From an uncultured Clostridia bacterium (GTDB lineage Bacteria; Bacillota; Clostridia; Christensenellales; Borkfalkiaceae): DNA of 64,000 nucleotides. This document shows positions 43,194 to 50,634 of this stretch, in pieces. The position numbers were made by a program, and so were the translations under genes. The stretch's first letter is position 1, and every line of letters begins with the position of its first letter. Below the pieces are notes generated by a model that made no database searches, had not been told where the DNA came from, and saw only the letters and a program-made list of their open reading frames with translations. The stretch is taken from contig CANPBT010000001.1 of assembly GCA_947572415.1 (NCBI GenBank), positions 1-64,000 on the forward strand, in the 5' to 3' direction.

Positions 43194-43726
43194 CTGAATT
43201 TCATGCAACTACTATTTGCGGAGTAAAAAAGGACGGCAAAACCGCGATAGCGGGCGACGGTCAGGTGACCATGGGCGAAAGCGTAATATTCAAAAACAGC
43301 GCGACCAAGGTAAGGCGTATCTACGGCGGCAACGTCGTTTTGGGCTTTGCCGGTTCGGTTTCGGACGCGTTTTCGCTGAGCGAGAAGTTCGAGGGTATGC
43401 TCAATAAATTTTCAGGCAACCTTATGCGCTCCGCGGTGGAGCTTGCCGAGCTCTGGCGTTCGGACAAAGCCGTAAGAAAGCTCGAAGCTTTGATGATAGT
43501 CGCCGATAAGGACACTATGCTTATAGTTTCCGGCACGGGTGAAGTAATAGAGCCCGACGACGGAATAGCGGCGATAGGCAGCGGCGGCAACTATGCCCTT
43601 GCGGCGGCGCGCGCACTGTATCAGAATACCGAATTTTCCGCAGAAGAAATAGCAAAAAAATCGCTTAAAATTGCAAGTGAAATCTGTGTATATACTAACG
43701 ATAACATTAAGGTAGAAACTATATAA
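43190..43726 (+). CDS. hslV: ATP-dependent protease subunit HslV (ClpQ/CodW type)
   Basis: 178 aa proteasome-like peptidase. '[41 protein letters not shown]' and '[30 protein letters not shown]'. The N-terminus MTEFHATTI resembles Bacillus CodW (MSSFHATTI), where the nucleophile is the residue after Met, rather than the E. coli form that begins directly with TTI. It overlaps trmFO by 4 bp. Confidence 0.95.
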   Translation: MTEFHATTICGVKKDGKTAIAGDGQVTMGESVIFKNSATKVRRIYGGNVVLGFAGSVSDAFSLSEKFEGMLNKFSGNLMRSAVELAELWRSDKAVRKLEALMIVADKDTMLIVSGTGEVIEPDDGIAAIGSGGNYALAAARALYQNTEFSAEEIAKKSLKIASEICVYTNDNIKVETI

Positions 43727-43785
43727 TACGCCGCAAAAAGTAAGCGAAACGGCTTTCGCGTTAAAACTTTTTAAGGCAAATAAAT

Positions 43786-43838
43786 ACCTCATTCGTCTTT
43801 GCCTTCACGGCAAAGCCACATACCCCCAATGGGAAGGC
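43786..43838 (+). repeat. MITE-like repeat copy between hslV and hslU
   Basis: ACCTCATTCGTC, then TTTGCC tcac GGCAAA, then a CCCCcaatGGGAAGGC end; a degenerate family member that lengthens the hslV-hslU gap to 243 bp. Confidence 0.6.
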
Positions 43839-43969
43839 TATAAAAATGAATAATGCCGAAAAGCGGCAAGGTTGAATTTAGTTCAACCGTTAAGCCGCTT
43901 TACGACAAAAAAATAAAATTCGCCGCAAATGTTTTGCGTAGCAAAGCATTTGAGCGAGAAAGGAAATCT

Positions 43970-45280
43970 ATGGATTTGACACCCAAGCAGATAGTTCACG
44001 AACTCAATAAACACATCATAGGGCAGGCGGAAGCGAAAAAGGCGGTTGCAATCGCGCTTCGTAACCGTTACAGAAGGAGCTGTCTTTCCACCGAATTACA
44101 GGAAGAAATCACGCCCAAAAACATTATTATGAAAGGCCCTACGGGCGTCGGCAAAACGGAAATAGCAAGGAGGCTTGCTAAGCTCGTCAAGGCGCCTTTT
44201 CTTAAAGTCGAGGCGACGAAGTATACCGAAGTTGGCTACGTCGGGCGCGACGTCGAGTCGATGGTGCGAGATTTGGCGGAGTGCGCAATACGCCTCGTCA
44301 AGGAAGAAAAGACCGCGGAAGTGAGCTTCCGCGCTACCGCCACGGCGGAGCGCAAAATTGCAAAAGTGCTTGCGGAAGCCCGTAAAAGCGAACGGGGCGA
44401 AACCGCGAAAGAGGTTTTCGAGCAGCAGCTCGTCGACGATATACACGCGGGCAAATACGACGGTACCGTTATAGAGATAGAAGTGAACGACGTGCCCAAG
44501 CCTTTGGAGCTTTCTCCCGGCAGCGGCGCGGCGATTGATCTGGGCTCGATTTTCAGCGGTATGGGCATGCACAGAAAGAAGAAGCGCAAAATCACCGTAA
44601 AGGAAGCGAAGAGCCTTATTATCGCAGAGGAAGCGGATAAGCTTATCGATAACGACGCGGTAAACGCCGAAGCCATAAGGCGCGCGGAAAACGACGGCAT
44701 TATCTTTATCGACGAAATAGATAAAATCGCGGGCAAGGGCAACCACGGCGCTGACGTTTCGCGCGAGGGGGTTCAGCGCGACATTCTGCCCATTGTCGAG
44801 GGATGTACGGTTATGACCAAATACGGCCCCGTCAAAACCGATTATATTCTGTTTATCGCCGCGGGCGCTTTCCACGTATCCAAGGTGGAGGACTTAATCC
44901 CCGAGCTTCAGGGCAGATTCCCTATTCAGGTCGAGCTGCAAAGCCTGACGAAAGAGGATTTTATCAATATTCTGACACAGCCGCAGAATTCGATTACTAT
45001 GCAGTACTCCGCATTGCTTGCGGTGGATAATATCGATTTGCATTTCACGCCCGACGCAATCGAAAAGATTGCCGAAATTTCCGAGGACGTGAATGCGACG
45101 AGCGAGGACATAGGCGCGCGCCGCCTGCACACCGTTATGGAAAGGCTTTTGGAGGATATTTCCTATAACGCGGGCGGCAACGATTATCCCGTCGTTCAGG
45201 TCGACGTCAACGCCAGATACGTTGAAGAGCATCTTGAAAATATTATCAAGAACCGCGATTTGAAAAAATACGTGCTGTAG
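43970..45280 (+). CDS. hslU: ATP-dependent protease ATPase subunit HslU
   Basis: 436 aa. 'TPKQIVHELNKHIIGQAEAKKAVAIALRNRYRR', Walker A 'MKGPTGVGKTEIARRLA', Walker B 'IIFIDEIDKIA', sensor regions and 'DIGARRLHTVMERLLEDIS'. An in-frame stretch to 43853 is open but lacks family sequence; AAAGGA stands before 43970. It unfolds substrates for HslV. Confidence 0.96.
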   Translation: MDLTPKQIVHELNKHIIGQAEAKKAVAIALRNRYRRSCLSTELQEEITPKNIIMKGPTGVGKTEIARRLAKLVKAPFLKVEATKYTEVGYVGRDVESMVRDLAECAIRLVKEEKTAEVSFRATATAERKIAKVLAEARKSERGETAKEVFEQQLVDDIHAGKYDGTVIEIEVNDVPKPLELSPGSGAAIDLGSIFSGMGMHRKKKRKITVKEAKSLIIAEEADKLIDNDAVNAEAIRRAENDGIIFIDEIDKIAGKGNHGADVSREGVQRDILPIVEGCTVMTKYGPVKTDYILFIAAGAFHVSKVEDLIPELQGRFPIQVELQSLTKEDFINILTQPQNSITMQYSALLAVDNIDLHFTPDAIEKIAEISEDVNATSEDIGARRLHTVMERLLEDISYNAGGNDYPVVQVDVNARYVEEHLENIIKNRDLKKYVL

Positions 45281-45300
45281 TTCACAAAAATTTGCTCGCA
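45281..45300 (+). repeat. TTCACAAAAATTT repeat, left arm only, copy 3
   Basis: Begins immediately after the hslU stop (TAG then TTCACAAAAATTTGC). The right arm is missing. Confidence 0.5.
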
Positions 45301-45326
45301 AAATATTTGAGCGAAAGGATTTTTAT

Positions 45327-46571
45327 ATGATAAATATACCCAAGGGCACGAAGGACGTTCTGCCCTCAGATTCCTATAAATGGCAGTATATCGAGGATAC
45401 CGCGCGCGAGGTTGCCCGCGCTTTCAACATAAGCGAAATCCGCACGCCGACATTCGAGCATACCGAGCTTTTCAGCCGCGGCGTGGGTGAAACAACCGAC
45501 GTAGTCAATAAAGAGATGTATACGTTCGAGGACAAGGGCGGCAGAAGCATTACCCTCAAACCCGAGGGCACGGCGGGCGCGGCGAGAATGTTCATCGAAA
45601 ACGGACTTGCAAGCTCGCCCATGCCTCTTAAAGCTTTTTACGTTACGCCCGCATTCCGCTACGAAAGGCCGCAGGCGGGCAGACTCAGAGAGTTCCACCA
45701 GTTCGGCATAGAGGTTTTCGGCTCCGAAAATTATCACACCGACGCGGAAGTCATATTCGCGGCGTCTACGTTTTTAAAAAAGCTTGGCGTGAAAACGCGG
45801 CTCGAAATAAATTCGATAGGCTGCAAAAGCTGCCGCGCCGAGTATAACGCCGCGCTTAAAGGATATTTTAAACCCCACCTTGCCGAAATGTGCGAAACGT
45901 GTAACTCGCGGTTTGAAAAGAACCCGTTGCGTATGCTCGACTGCAAGGAAGAGGGTTGCAGAAAATTTACCGCGGCCGCGCCGAAAATCACAGATTATCT
46001 CTGCCCCGAATGTAAGGCGCACTTCGACGGAGTCAGAAACCTTTTGACGGATTTGGGTATCGATTATACGGTTAACCCCCGCATAGTGCGCGGGTTAGAC
46101 TATTATTCGCGTACGGTGTTCGAGTTTGTTTCCGGCGAAATCGGCGCGCAGGGCACCGTTTGCGGCGGCGGAAGATACGACGGGCTTATTGAGGAGCTGG
46201 GCGGAAAATCCCTGCCCGCTATAGGTTTTGCCGCGGGTATCGAAAGGCTCATGCTGCTTATGGACAACACGGGCGCAGCCTTCCCCGAAAGGCAAAAGCC
46301 CCGAATATATATCGCGGGTATGGACGAAAAGACGCGCGCAGCGGCTTTCAAAATAGCGGCTGAGTTACGTCTTAAAGGCGTAAATGCCGAGTGCGACCTT
46401 ATGAACCGCTCCGTAAAGGCGCAGTTCAAATATGCGGACAAGCTGGGTGCGGAGTACGTCGCCGTTATCGGCGAAACCGAGATTGTAAGCGGCGAAGTTA
46501 CTTTAAAAAATATGAAAGACGGAACGCAGTCCGCGGTTAAAACAACACAAATTTACTCATACATACAATAG
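45327..46571 (+). CDS. hisS: Histidyl-tRNA synthetase
   Basis: 414 aa class II synthetase. Motif 1 region 'IRTPTFEHTELFSRGVGETTDVVNKEMY', motif 2 'FRYERPQAGRLREFHQFGIEVFGS', His-specific 'RGLDYYSRTVFEF' and motif 3 'GFAAGIERLMLLM'; C-terminal anticodon domain. An insert with Cys pairs (~residues 165-235) is zinc-ribbon-like. AAAGGA before the start. No T-box leader is visible. Confidence 0.97.
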   Translation: MINIPKGTKDVLPSDSYKWQYIEDTAREVARAFNISEIRTPTFEHTELFSRGVGETTDVVNKEMYTFEDKGGRSITLKPEGTAGAARMFIENGLASSPMPLKAFYVTPAFRYERPQAGRLREFHQFGIEVFGSENYHTDAEVIFAASTFLKKLGVKTRLEINSIGCKSCRAEYNAALKGYFKPHLAEMCETCNSRFEKNPLRMLDCKEEGCRKFTAAAPKITDYLCPECKAHFDGVRNLLTDLGIDYTVNPRIVRGLDYYSRTVFEFVSGEIGAQGTVCGGGRYDGLIEELGGKSLPAIGFAAGIERLMLLMDNTGAAFPERQKPRIYIAGMDEKTRAAAFKIAAELRLKGVNAECDLMNRSVKAQFKYADKLGAEYVAVIGETEIVSGEVTLKNMKDGTQSAVKTTQIYSYIQ

Positions 46572-46579
46572 GAGGAGCT

Positions 46580-46894
46580 ATGGTAAAAGAAATAAACGTT
46601 AAGGAATTCGACGAGCTTTTAAAGGGTGAAAAACCCGTGGTATGCGATTTTTACGCGACCTGGTGCGGCCCCTGCAAGATGCTTGCACCCGTAATGGATA
46701 CGGTAAGCGAGCAGTTCGGGGATAAGGCGGAATTCGTAAAATGCGACGTGGATAAAAATCACGAGCTTGCGGCGCGCTACGGCATAATGTCGATACCCTT
46801 CGTTGCGGTTTTCGACAAGGGCGAGCAGAAAGCGAAAACTCTGGGATATATGTCGAAAAGCGAAGCGGAAAAGTTTTTAAACGATAACCTTTAA
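46580..46894 (+). CDS. trxA: Thioredoxin
   Basis: 104 aa with 'CDFYATWCGPCKMLAPVMD' (WCGPCK active site) and cis-Pro region 'GIMSIPFVAVF'. Disulfide reductase of the cytoplasm. Strong GGAGG; the AKR gene starts on its stop codon (TAATG). Confidence 0.96.
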   Translation: MVKEINVKEFDELLKGEKPVVCDFYATWCGPCKMLAPVMDTVSEQFGDKAEFVKCDVDKNHELAARYGIMSIPFVAVFDKGEQKAKTLGYMSKSEAEKFLNDNL

Positions 46895-47850
46895 TGAAAT
46901 TTGCCGAAGTAAGCGGTTGTAACAAGCCCGTATCAAAAATTATTTTCGGTTGCTCTGGCAACGCTATGCGCCGCGGAAAAAACTGCGACGAAATTCTTGA
47001 CGCGGCATTTTCGGCGGGGATAAACTCGTTCGACACCGCGCGCGGCTACGGGGCAAGCGAATGGACGCTGGGCGACTGGATTAACCGCCGCGGTATCCGC
47101 GACGACGTTACGGTTATTTCGAAGGGCGCGCTTCACGGTTTATTCGGAAACAATCGCGTTAATGAAAAGTGCATACGCGCCGACCTCGAAAAATCAATAA
47201 CCGCGCTTAACTGCGGCTATATCGATATTTATCTTTTGCACCGCGACAACCCGAAAGTACCCGCGGGCGAGTTTGTCGGGCTTTTGAACGAATTCAAAAG
47301 CAAAGGTTACGTAAAAGCTTTCGGCGTTTCTAACTGGACTTACGAGAGGATAAAGGAAGCCAACGCCTACGCCGAAAAACATAATCTTGCGCCGTTTACC
47401 GTTTCGGAGCCGCATTTTTCGCTTGCGGTTGCGGGGCGGTGGACGTGGATAGGCTGTACGTCGGTCACGGGTGAAAAGCACGCCGGCGAGCGGGAGTGGT
47501 ATAAAAACACCGGTTTGCCGCTGTTCGCGTTTTCGCCTCTGGGCGGCGGATTTTTGTCGGGCAGGGTGAGAGGCGACGATATAAAGCGCACGTCGAAGAG
47601 TATGCCGCACGCTATGCGCGTTACCTTTTTGTCGGAGGAAAACGCAAAAAGGCTCAGGCGTTTGGAGGCGCTTTCGCGGGAAACGGGTTTTACCGTCGCG
47701 CAAATAGCTCTTTCATACGTAATAAATTCGGGGCTGAACGCTTTTGCGATTACGGGCAGCAACAGGGTGCAAACGGTTTTGGACAGCGCCGCCGCGGCAG
47801 ATATAACGCTTACGGCGGAACAAATAAATTATCTTGAAAACGAACAGTAA
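46894..47850 (+). CDS. Aldo/keto reductase
   Basis: 318 aa (beta/alpha)8 NADPH enzyme. 'NSFDTARGYGASEWTLGDWI' (catalytic Asp and Tyr), 'VISKGAL' (Lys), 'IDIYLLHRDNP' (His), 'AFGVSNWTYERI' and 'AITGSNRVQTVLDSA' (cofactor end). The substrate is unknown. It has no Shine-Dalgarno sequence and depends on coupling to trxA through the TAATG overlap. Confidence 0.9.
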   Translation: MKFAEVSGCNKPVSKIIFGCSGNAMRRGKNCDEILDAAFSAGINSFDTARGYGASEWTLGDWINRRGIRDDVTVISKGALHGLFGNNRVNEKCIRADLEKSITALNCGYIDIYLLHRDNPKVPAGEFVGLLNEFKSKGYVKAFGVSNWTYERIKEANAYAEKHNLAPFTVSEPHFSLAVAGRWTWIGCTSVTGEKHAGEREWYKNTGLPLFAFSPLGGGFLSGRVRGDDIKRTSKSMPHAMRVTFLSEENAKRLRRLEALSRETGFTVAQIALSYVINSGLNAFAITGSNRVQTVLDSAAAADITLTAEQINYLENEQ

Positions 47851-47852
47851 AT

Positions 47853-47886
47853 AAACAGCGGCGGAGCAAAAGCTCCGCCGCTGTTT
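47853..47886. terminator. Bidirectional terminator
   Basis: 15-bp arms AAACAGCGGCGGAGC / GCTCCGCCGCTGTTT. The stop codon of the convergent 51-aa gene lies at its edge. Confidence 0.85.
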
Positions 47887-48040
47887 AAATTTCATTGAGT
47901 TCTTTTAAAAGTTCAATATGCCGTATAAGGTCGTTTACGGTACGTTCGGGTTTTTTTAACTTTTTGTCGAGTTTTTCAAGCTCCGCATTGATTTCGGTAA
48001 TCCTTTCCGCTTTGTTTTGTTCGGTAAAATCGTACTGCAT
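47885..48040 (-). CDS. 51-aa charged coiled-coil-like protein behind a structured leader
   Basis: Starts MQYDFTEQNKAERITEINAE; almost all polar/charged with heptad-like Leu/Ile (EKLDKKLKK, LIRHIELLKELNEI), so a helical, possibly coiled-coil protein. AAGGAG lies 10 bases upstream. A predicted ~180-nt leader with a long hairpin and terminator (48055-48219) precedes it, so expression is probably conditional. No known family recognised. Confidence 0.65.
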   Translation of the reverse strand: MQYDFTEQNKAERITEINAELEKLDKKLKKPERTVNDLIRHIELLKELNEI

Positions 48041-48054
48041 TTATGTAAGCTCCT

Positions 48055-48219
48055 TAAAAAATAAAAGTGTACCTCTAAAAAAGAAGTACACTCCGGAATT
48101 GCACTTTTTTGTTAGAGATTCACCACAAACCTTACAATTTTCTTACCGAAAAAGCAAGTGCAATACCTTGCAGTATTTCACTTTCACGGTAAATATATTA
48201 AATTGTAAGCTTTGTGGTG
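48055..48219 (-). ncRNA. Structured leader or small RNA with terminator
   Basis: On the - strand the RNA would begin at the base of a ~99-nt hairpin (48219-48121; arms CACCACAAA and GCTTACAATTT pair with AAATTGTAAG and TTTGTGGTG, then TTACCG/CGGTAA and AAGTG-AATAC / GTATT-CACTT inside). A second hairpin (48092-48066, AGTGTAC...GTACACT) is followed by TTTTATTTTTT and then by the ribosome binding site of the 51-aa gene. ATTGCACTT (48164-48156) can pair with either the hairpin arm or AAGTGCAAT (48106-48098). Confidence 0.6.
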
Positions 48220-48224
48220 CTTAC

Positions 48225-48253
48225 AGTTTAACATATTCCGTACGATATTACAA
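48225..48253 (-). promoter_or_regulatory. Promoter of the structured leader RNA
   Basis: TTGTAA (48253-48248), 17 bases, TAAACT (48230-48225) with TGT extension. Predicted +1 near 48218, exactly at the foot of the long hairpin. Confidence 0.6.
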
Positions 48254-48320
48254 ACAAAAAAACAAAAATTTTAAATAAAAGTCGTATTCGACAAAATATT
48301 TTATAATTCGTGTTTTTACT

Positions 48321-48761
48321 TTAATTTTCTCGTCCGAGCAAATAATCCATTGAACAATCAAAGTAATTTATTAATTTGTCAATATTAAATAAATTAGGCT
48401 CGGTTTTGCCGTTTTTCCAATCGTAAAAACTTCCTTGTGGAATTTTTGCGTCTTTACAGAGTTTGTAACCCGAGCAAGGTTTTTGCTTCATCAGATAAAC
48501 AAGACGGGTTGAAAACGGAGGACAAGGTTTAAAAATTTTTTCTTCACTTGTTTCTTTTTTACCTGTCAGATAGTCGGTGGAGCATTTAAAATAGTCCGCA
48601 ATTGAAACTAATGCCTTTAACGACGGTTCGCTTTTTCCGGAGATATAGTTGCTTACGGAAGTTTCGGTAAGTCCCGTCGCTTCAGCAATTTGTTTCTGTG
48701 TTAAGCCGCTTTCTGCTATAAAATCGGCAAATCGTTCGGCAAAGCTTATTAATATTGTCAT
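48321..48761 (-). CDS. XRE regulator with two tandem HTH domains
   Basis: 146 aa. HTH 1 (residues ~8-70: 'SGLTQKQIAEATGLTETSVSNYISGKSEPS ... CSTDYLTGKK') and HTH 2 (~80-146: 'CSGYKLCKDAKIPQGSFYDWKNGKTEPN ... CSMDYLLGREN') are both XRE type and similar to each other, an internal duplication. AGGAG before the ATG. It is divergent from the 56-aa ORF at 48895 across a symmetric promoter. The broken gene at 16137 resembles HTH 2. Confidence 0.88.
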   Translation of the reverse strand: MTILISFAERFADFIAESGLTQKQIAEATGLTETSVSNYISGKSEPSLKALVSIADYFKCSTDYLTGKKETSEEKIFKPCPPFSTRLVYLMKQKPCSGYKLCKDAKIPQGSFYDWKNGKTEPNLFNIDKLINYFDCSMDYLLGREN

Positions 48762-48782
48762 AATACTGCTCCTATAAAAAAT

Positions 48783-48836
48783 TTAATATACCTCGGAAAA
48801 ATTTACTTGCAAATAAACAGTTCCGAGGTATATAAT
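48783..48836. promoter_or_regulatory. Symmetric divergent promoter with shared TTGCAA -35 and 13-bp operator arms
   Basis: TTGCAA (48807-48812) is its own reverse complement and can serve as -35 in both directions; 18 bases away on each side stand TATAAT (+, 48831-48836) and TATTAA (-, 48788-48783). Arms ATATACCTCGGAA (48786-48798) and TTCCGAGGTATAT (48821-48833) are perfect inverted copies centred on it. Probable operator of the tandem-HTH regulator. Confidence 0.75.
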
Positions 48837-48894
48837 GTATTTGACAATATTAACCGCATACATACGATTGCGGATTAAACAAAGGATAAAGGTA

Positions 48895-49065
48895 TGTTCA
48901 GATTTTTAAACGGAAGATTGATAGGCGAAAACATTTACGCCGTTATGGATTCGCCGCCGATTAAAAATTTTTTTAACAGTATTGAATACCGTTGTTACTG
49001 TAACAAAAAAAGCTTCCGTGGGGAAGCTTTTTTGGATTGTAACGCATGTGTTGCGGGGTTGTAAC
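48895..49065 (+). CDS. 56-aa small ORF divergent from the tandem-HTH regulator
   Basis: Starts MFRFLNGRLIGENIYAVMD, Cys-rich at the end (CYCNKK ... CNACVAGL). AAAGGATAAAGGT is before the ATG. A terminator-like hairpin (49005-49033) lies inside the reading frame, so either full-length translation needs readthrough or the transcript ends without a stop codon. The first four residues (MFRF) and their codons match the tiny gene at 60781-60909. Confidence 0.4.
49005..49033 (+). terminator. Terminator-like hairpin inside the 56-aa ORF
   Basis: AAAAAAGCTTCC gtg GGGAAGCTTTTTT, a textbook intrinsic terminator by shape. Confidence 0.7.
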
Positions 49066-49075
49066 ACGGTTGTTC

Positions 49076-49104
49076 TTGTTTGATTATCGCCCGCACCGTA
49101 TAAT
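49076..49104 (+). promoter_or_regulatory. Promoter of the 49126-51674 operon
   Basis: TTGTTT, 17 bases, TATAAT; leader with GGAGGT before ATG 49126. Confidence 0.65.
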
Positions 49105-49125
49105 GATTGTAATGGAGGTAGAACT

Positions 49126-49449
49126 ATGGAAAATAATTCGGGCGGGCAAAGCCGGTTGCCAAAAATAGCGTTGGGGTTTGATATCGCAGCGGTCGGCTGC
49201 TTTTTGTTGGGGCTGGGCTGTTTTTATACGTTTATTCTTTTTCCGCTTTCGCTGCTTTTCTTTCTTGCGACGGTGGTGTTGCCGTTCGGGGCGATAATTG
49301 CGGGCATCTGCGCGCTGTGCCTCGGCAAAAAGGAAATAGGCGCAAAGGGAATAGCTATGTCGGTCGCGGCGATTGTTATACCCGTGGTAACGGTAATAGT
49401 GCTCGTCATACTTTTCAGTACGGGCGTGGCGTACATTCGTTGGATGTGA
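49126..49449 (+). CDS. Small membrane protein (DUF4190-like)
   Basis: 107 aa with three or four hydrophobic helices: 'CFLLGLGCFYTFILFPLSLLFF', 'PFGAIIAGICALCLG' and 'SVAAIVIPVVTVIVLVILF'. The pattern of paired helices with 'GAIIAGICALCLGKKE' resembles DUF4190/DUF4870-type proteins of unknown role. GGAGGT upstream. First gene of an operon with the solute-binding protein (3 bp gap). Confidence 0.65.
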   Translation: MENNSGGQSRLPKIALGFDIAAVGCFLLGLGCFYTFILFPLSLLFFLATVVLPFGAIIAGICALCLGKKEIGAKGIAMSVAAIVIPVVTVIVLVILFSTGVAYIRWM

Positions 49450-49452
49450 CAT

Positions 49453-50634
49453 ATGAAGGGCTTAAAAGTATTTTTCATAATATTGCGCGCCCTTGCGACT
49501 GCCGCCGCGGCGGCTGCGGGAATTTTCGTGCTTTACCGCTTCGAATATCTCACAGAAATCAATTCGCTCGATAATATTGTGGGGGTAATCCCCGTGGCGT
49601 TCGTATTGATGGCGGTGGGCGCCGTTGCCGCGCTCATATGGCTCAGATATTCGAAGCGCACCTCGCCGCTCGCCGTCTGCCTTGCCGTGCTTATCGCGCT
49701 GCTTTCGGCGCTGTTCCCGACCGCTCTCCGCGGCAGCTGGTGGGTTGCCGAAATAGATAACTCTGTGGGTTCGGACGGGGATATATCGGGGTATGCGCCC
49801 TTTAAGGAGGACACTTTGGCGGTGAAGCTCGGCGAAGAGCCCGAGCTGTTTCTCGACGGCGATTTGCCCGTAATGGACGGCGCGCTCGCGCTGTATCCCG
49901 TATATTCCGCTGTGGCGCAGGCAATTTACGATGAAAGCGCGTACGGCGGCGAGGTAATGTTCACAAACACAGTAAAGGCGTTCGACGCGCTTATCGCGGG
50001 CGAGCGAGACGTGATTTTTTCGGCTTCGGCTTCCGCAAAGCAACGGGCGGCAGCCGAAGCCGCGGGCGTTGAACTCGTGCTAACGCCCATAGGCAGGGAG
50101 GCGTTCGTATTCGTCGCAGGCAAGAATAACCCCGTCGAGGGACTCACGACGCGGCAGATCCGCAACATATATTCGGGCAAAACGGATAAATGGGCGACGC
50201 TCGGCTGGCGCGAGGGCGGCAGGATAATCGCTTTTCAGCGCCCCGAAGGCTCGGGCAGTCAGACGGGGCTGCAAGGCATTATGAAGGGGCTCCCCATACA
50301 CGCGCCGCGCCCGTTGCCGTCAGACGACCTCATCGGCACGAACTCGTTGATGAAACAGGTTTCGGTTGAGTGGAAGGGGGTTCAGCCCGCGCTCGGGTAT
50401 ACGTACAGGTTTTTCGGCAACACTATGTACCCCAACCCCGACGCGAAGTTTTTAAAAGTCGACGGCGCGGAACCTTCCGTTGAAAATATCCGAAACGGCA
50501 GCTACCCGTTTACCGTAAACTTTTACGCGATAACTAGCGGCGCGCCGCAAGGCAACACGAAAAAATTAATCGACTGGCTTTTGTCGGAGCAGGGTCAAAG
50601 GCTTATCGGCAAGACGGGGTACGTACCGCTATGA
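49453..50634 (+). CDS. Membrane-anchored PstS-like substrate-binding protein
   Basis: 393 aa. Three N-terminal transmembrane helices (residues ~5-27, 42-62, 72-95) are followed by an external PBP-like domain: 'EAFVFVAGKNNPVEGLTTRQIRNIYSGKTDKWATLGW' and 'RIIAFQRPEGSGSQTGLQ' are typical of phosphate-type binding proteins. There is no lipobox and no ABC permease nearby, so it may sense or bind rather than deliver to a transporter. The next gene overlaps by 4 bp. Confidence 0.8.
   Translation: MKGLKVFFIILRALATAAAAAAGIFVLYRFEYLTEINSLDNIVGVIPVAFVLMAVGAVAALIWLRYSKRTSPLAVCLAVLIALLSALFPTALRGSWWVAEIDNSVGSDGDISGYAPFKEDTLAVKLGEEPELFLDGDLPVMDGALALYPVYSAVAQAIYDESAYGGEVMFTNTVKAFDALIAGERDVIFSASASAKQRAAAEAAGVELVLTPIGREAFVFVAGKNNPVEGLTTRQIRNIYSGKTDKWATLGWREGGRIIAFQRPEGSGSQTGLQGIMKGLPIHAPRPLPSDDLIGTNSLMKQVSVEWKGVQPALGYTYRFFGNTMYPNPDAKFLKVDGAEPSVENIRNGSYPFTVNFYAITSGAPQGNTKKLIDWLLSEQGQRLIGKTGYVPL

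Noticed and set aside
43853-43969. N-terminal extension of HslU
   Set aside because: In frame but without family sequence; it crosses degenerate repeat-derived DNA, and AAAGGA marks the start at 43970.
45281-45326. T-box leader before hisS
   Set aside because: The gap is only 46 bp and holds a repeat arm, too short for a T-box.
47895-48278. 127-codon + strand frame after the aldo/keto reductase gene
   Set aside because: It runs antisense to the better supported 51-aa gene and its structured leader, and has no ribosome binding site.
48895-49065. Toxin-antitoxin assignment for the XRE/small-ORF pairs
   Set aside because: None of the small ORFs looks like a known toxin, and divergent layout fits simple regulator-target pairs better.
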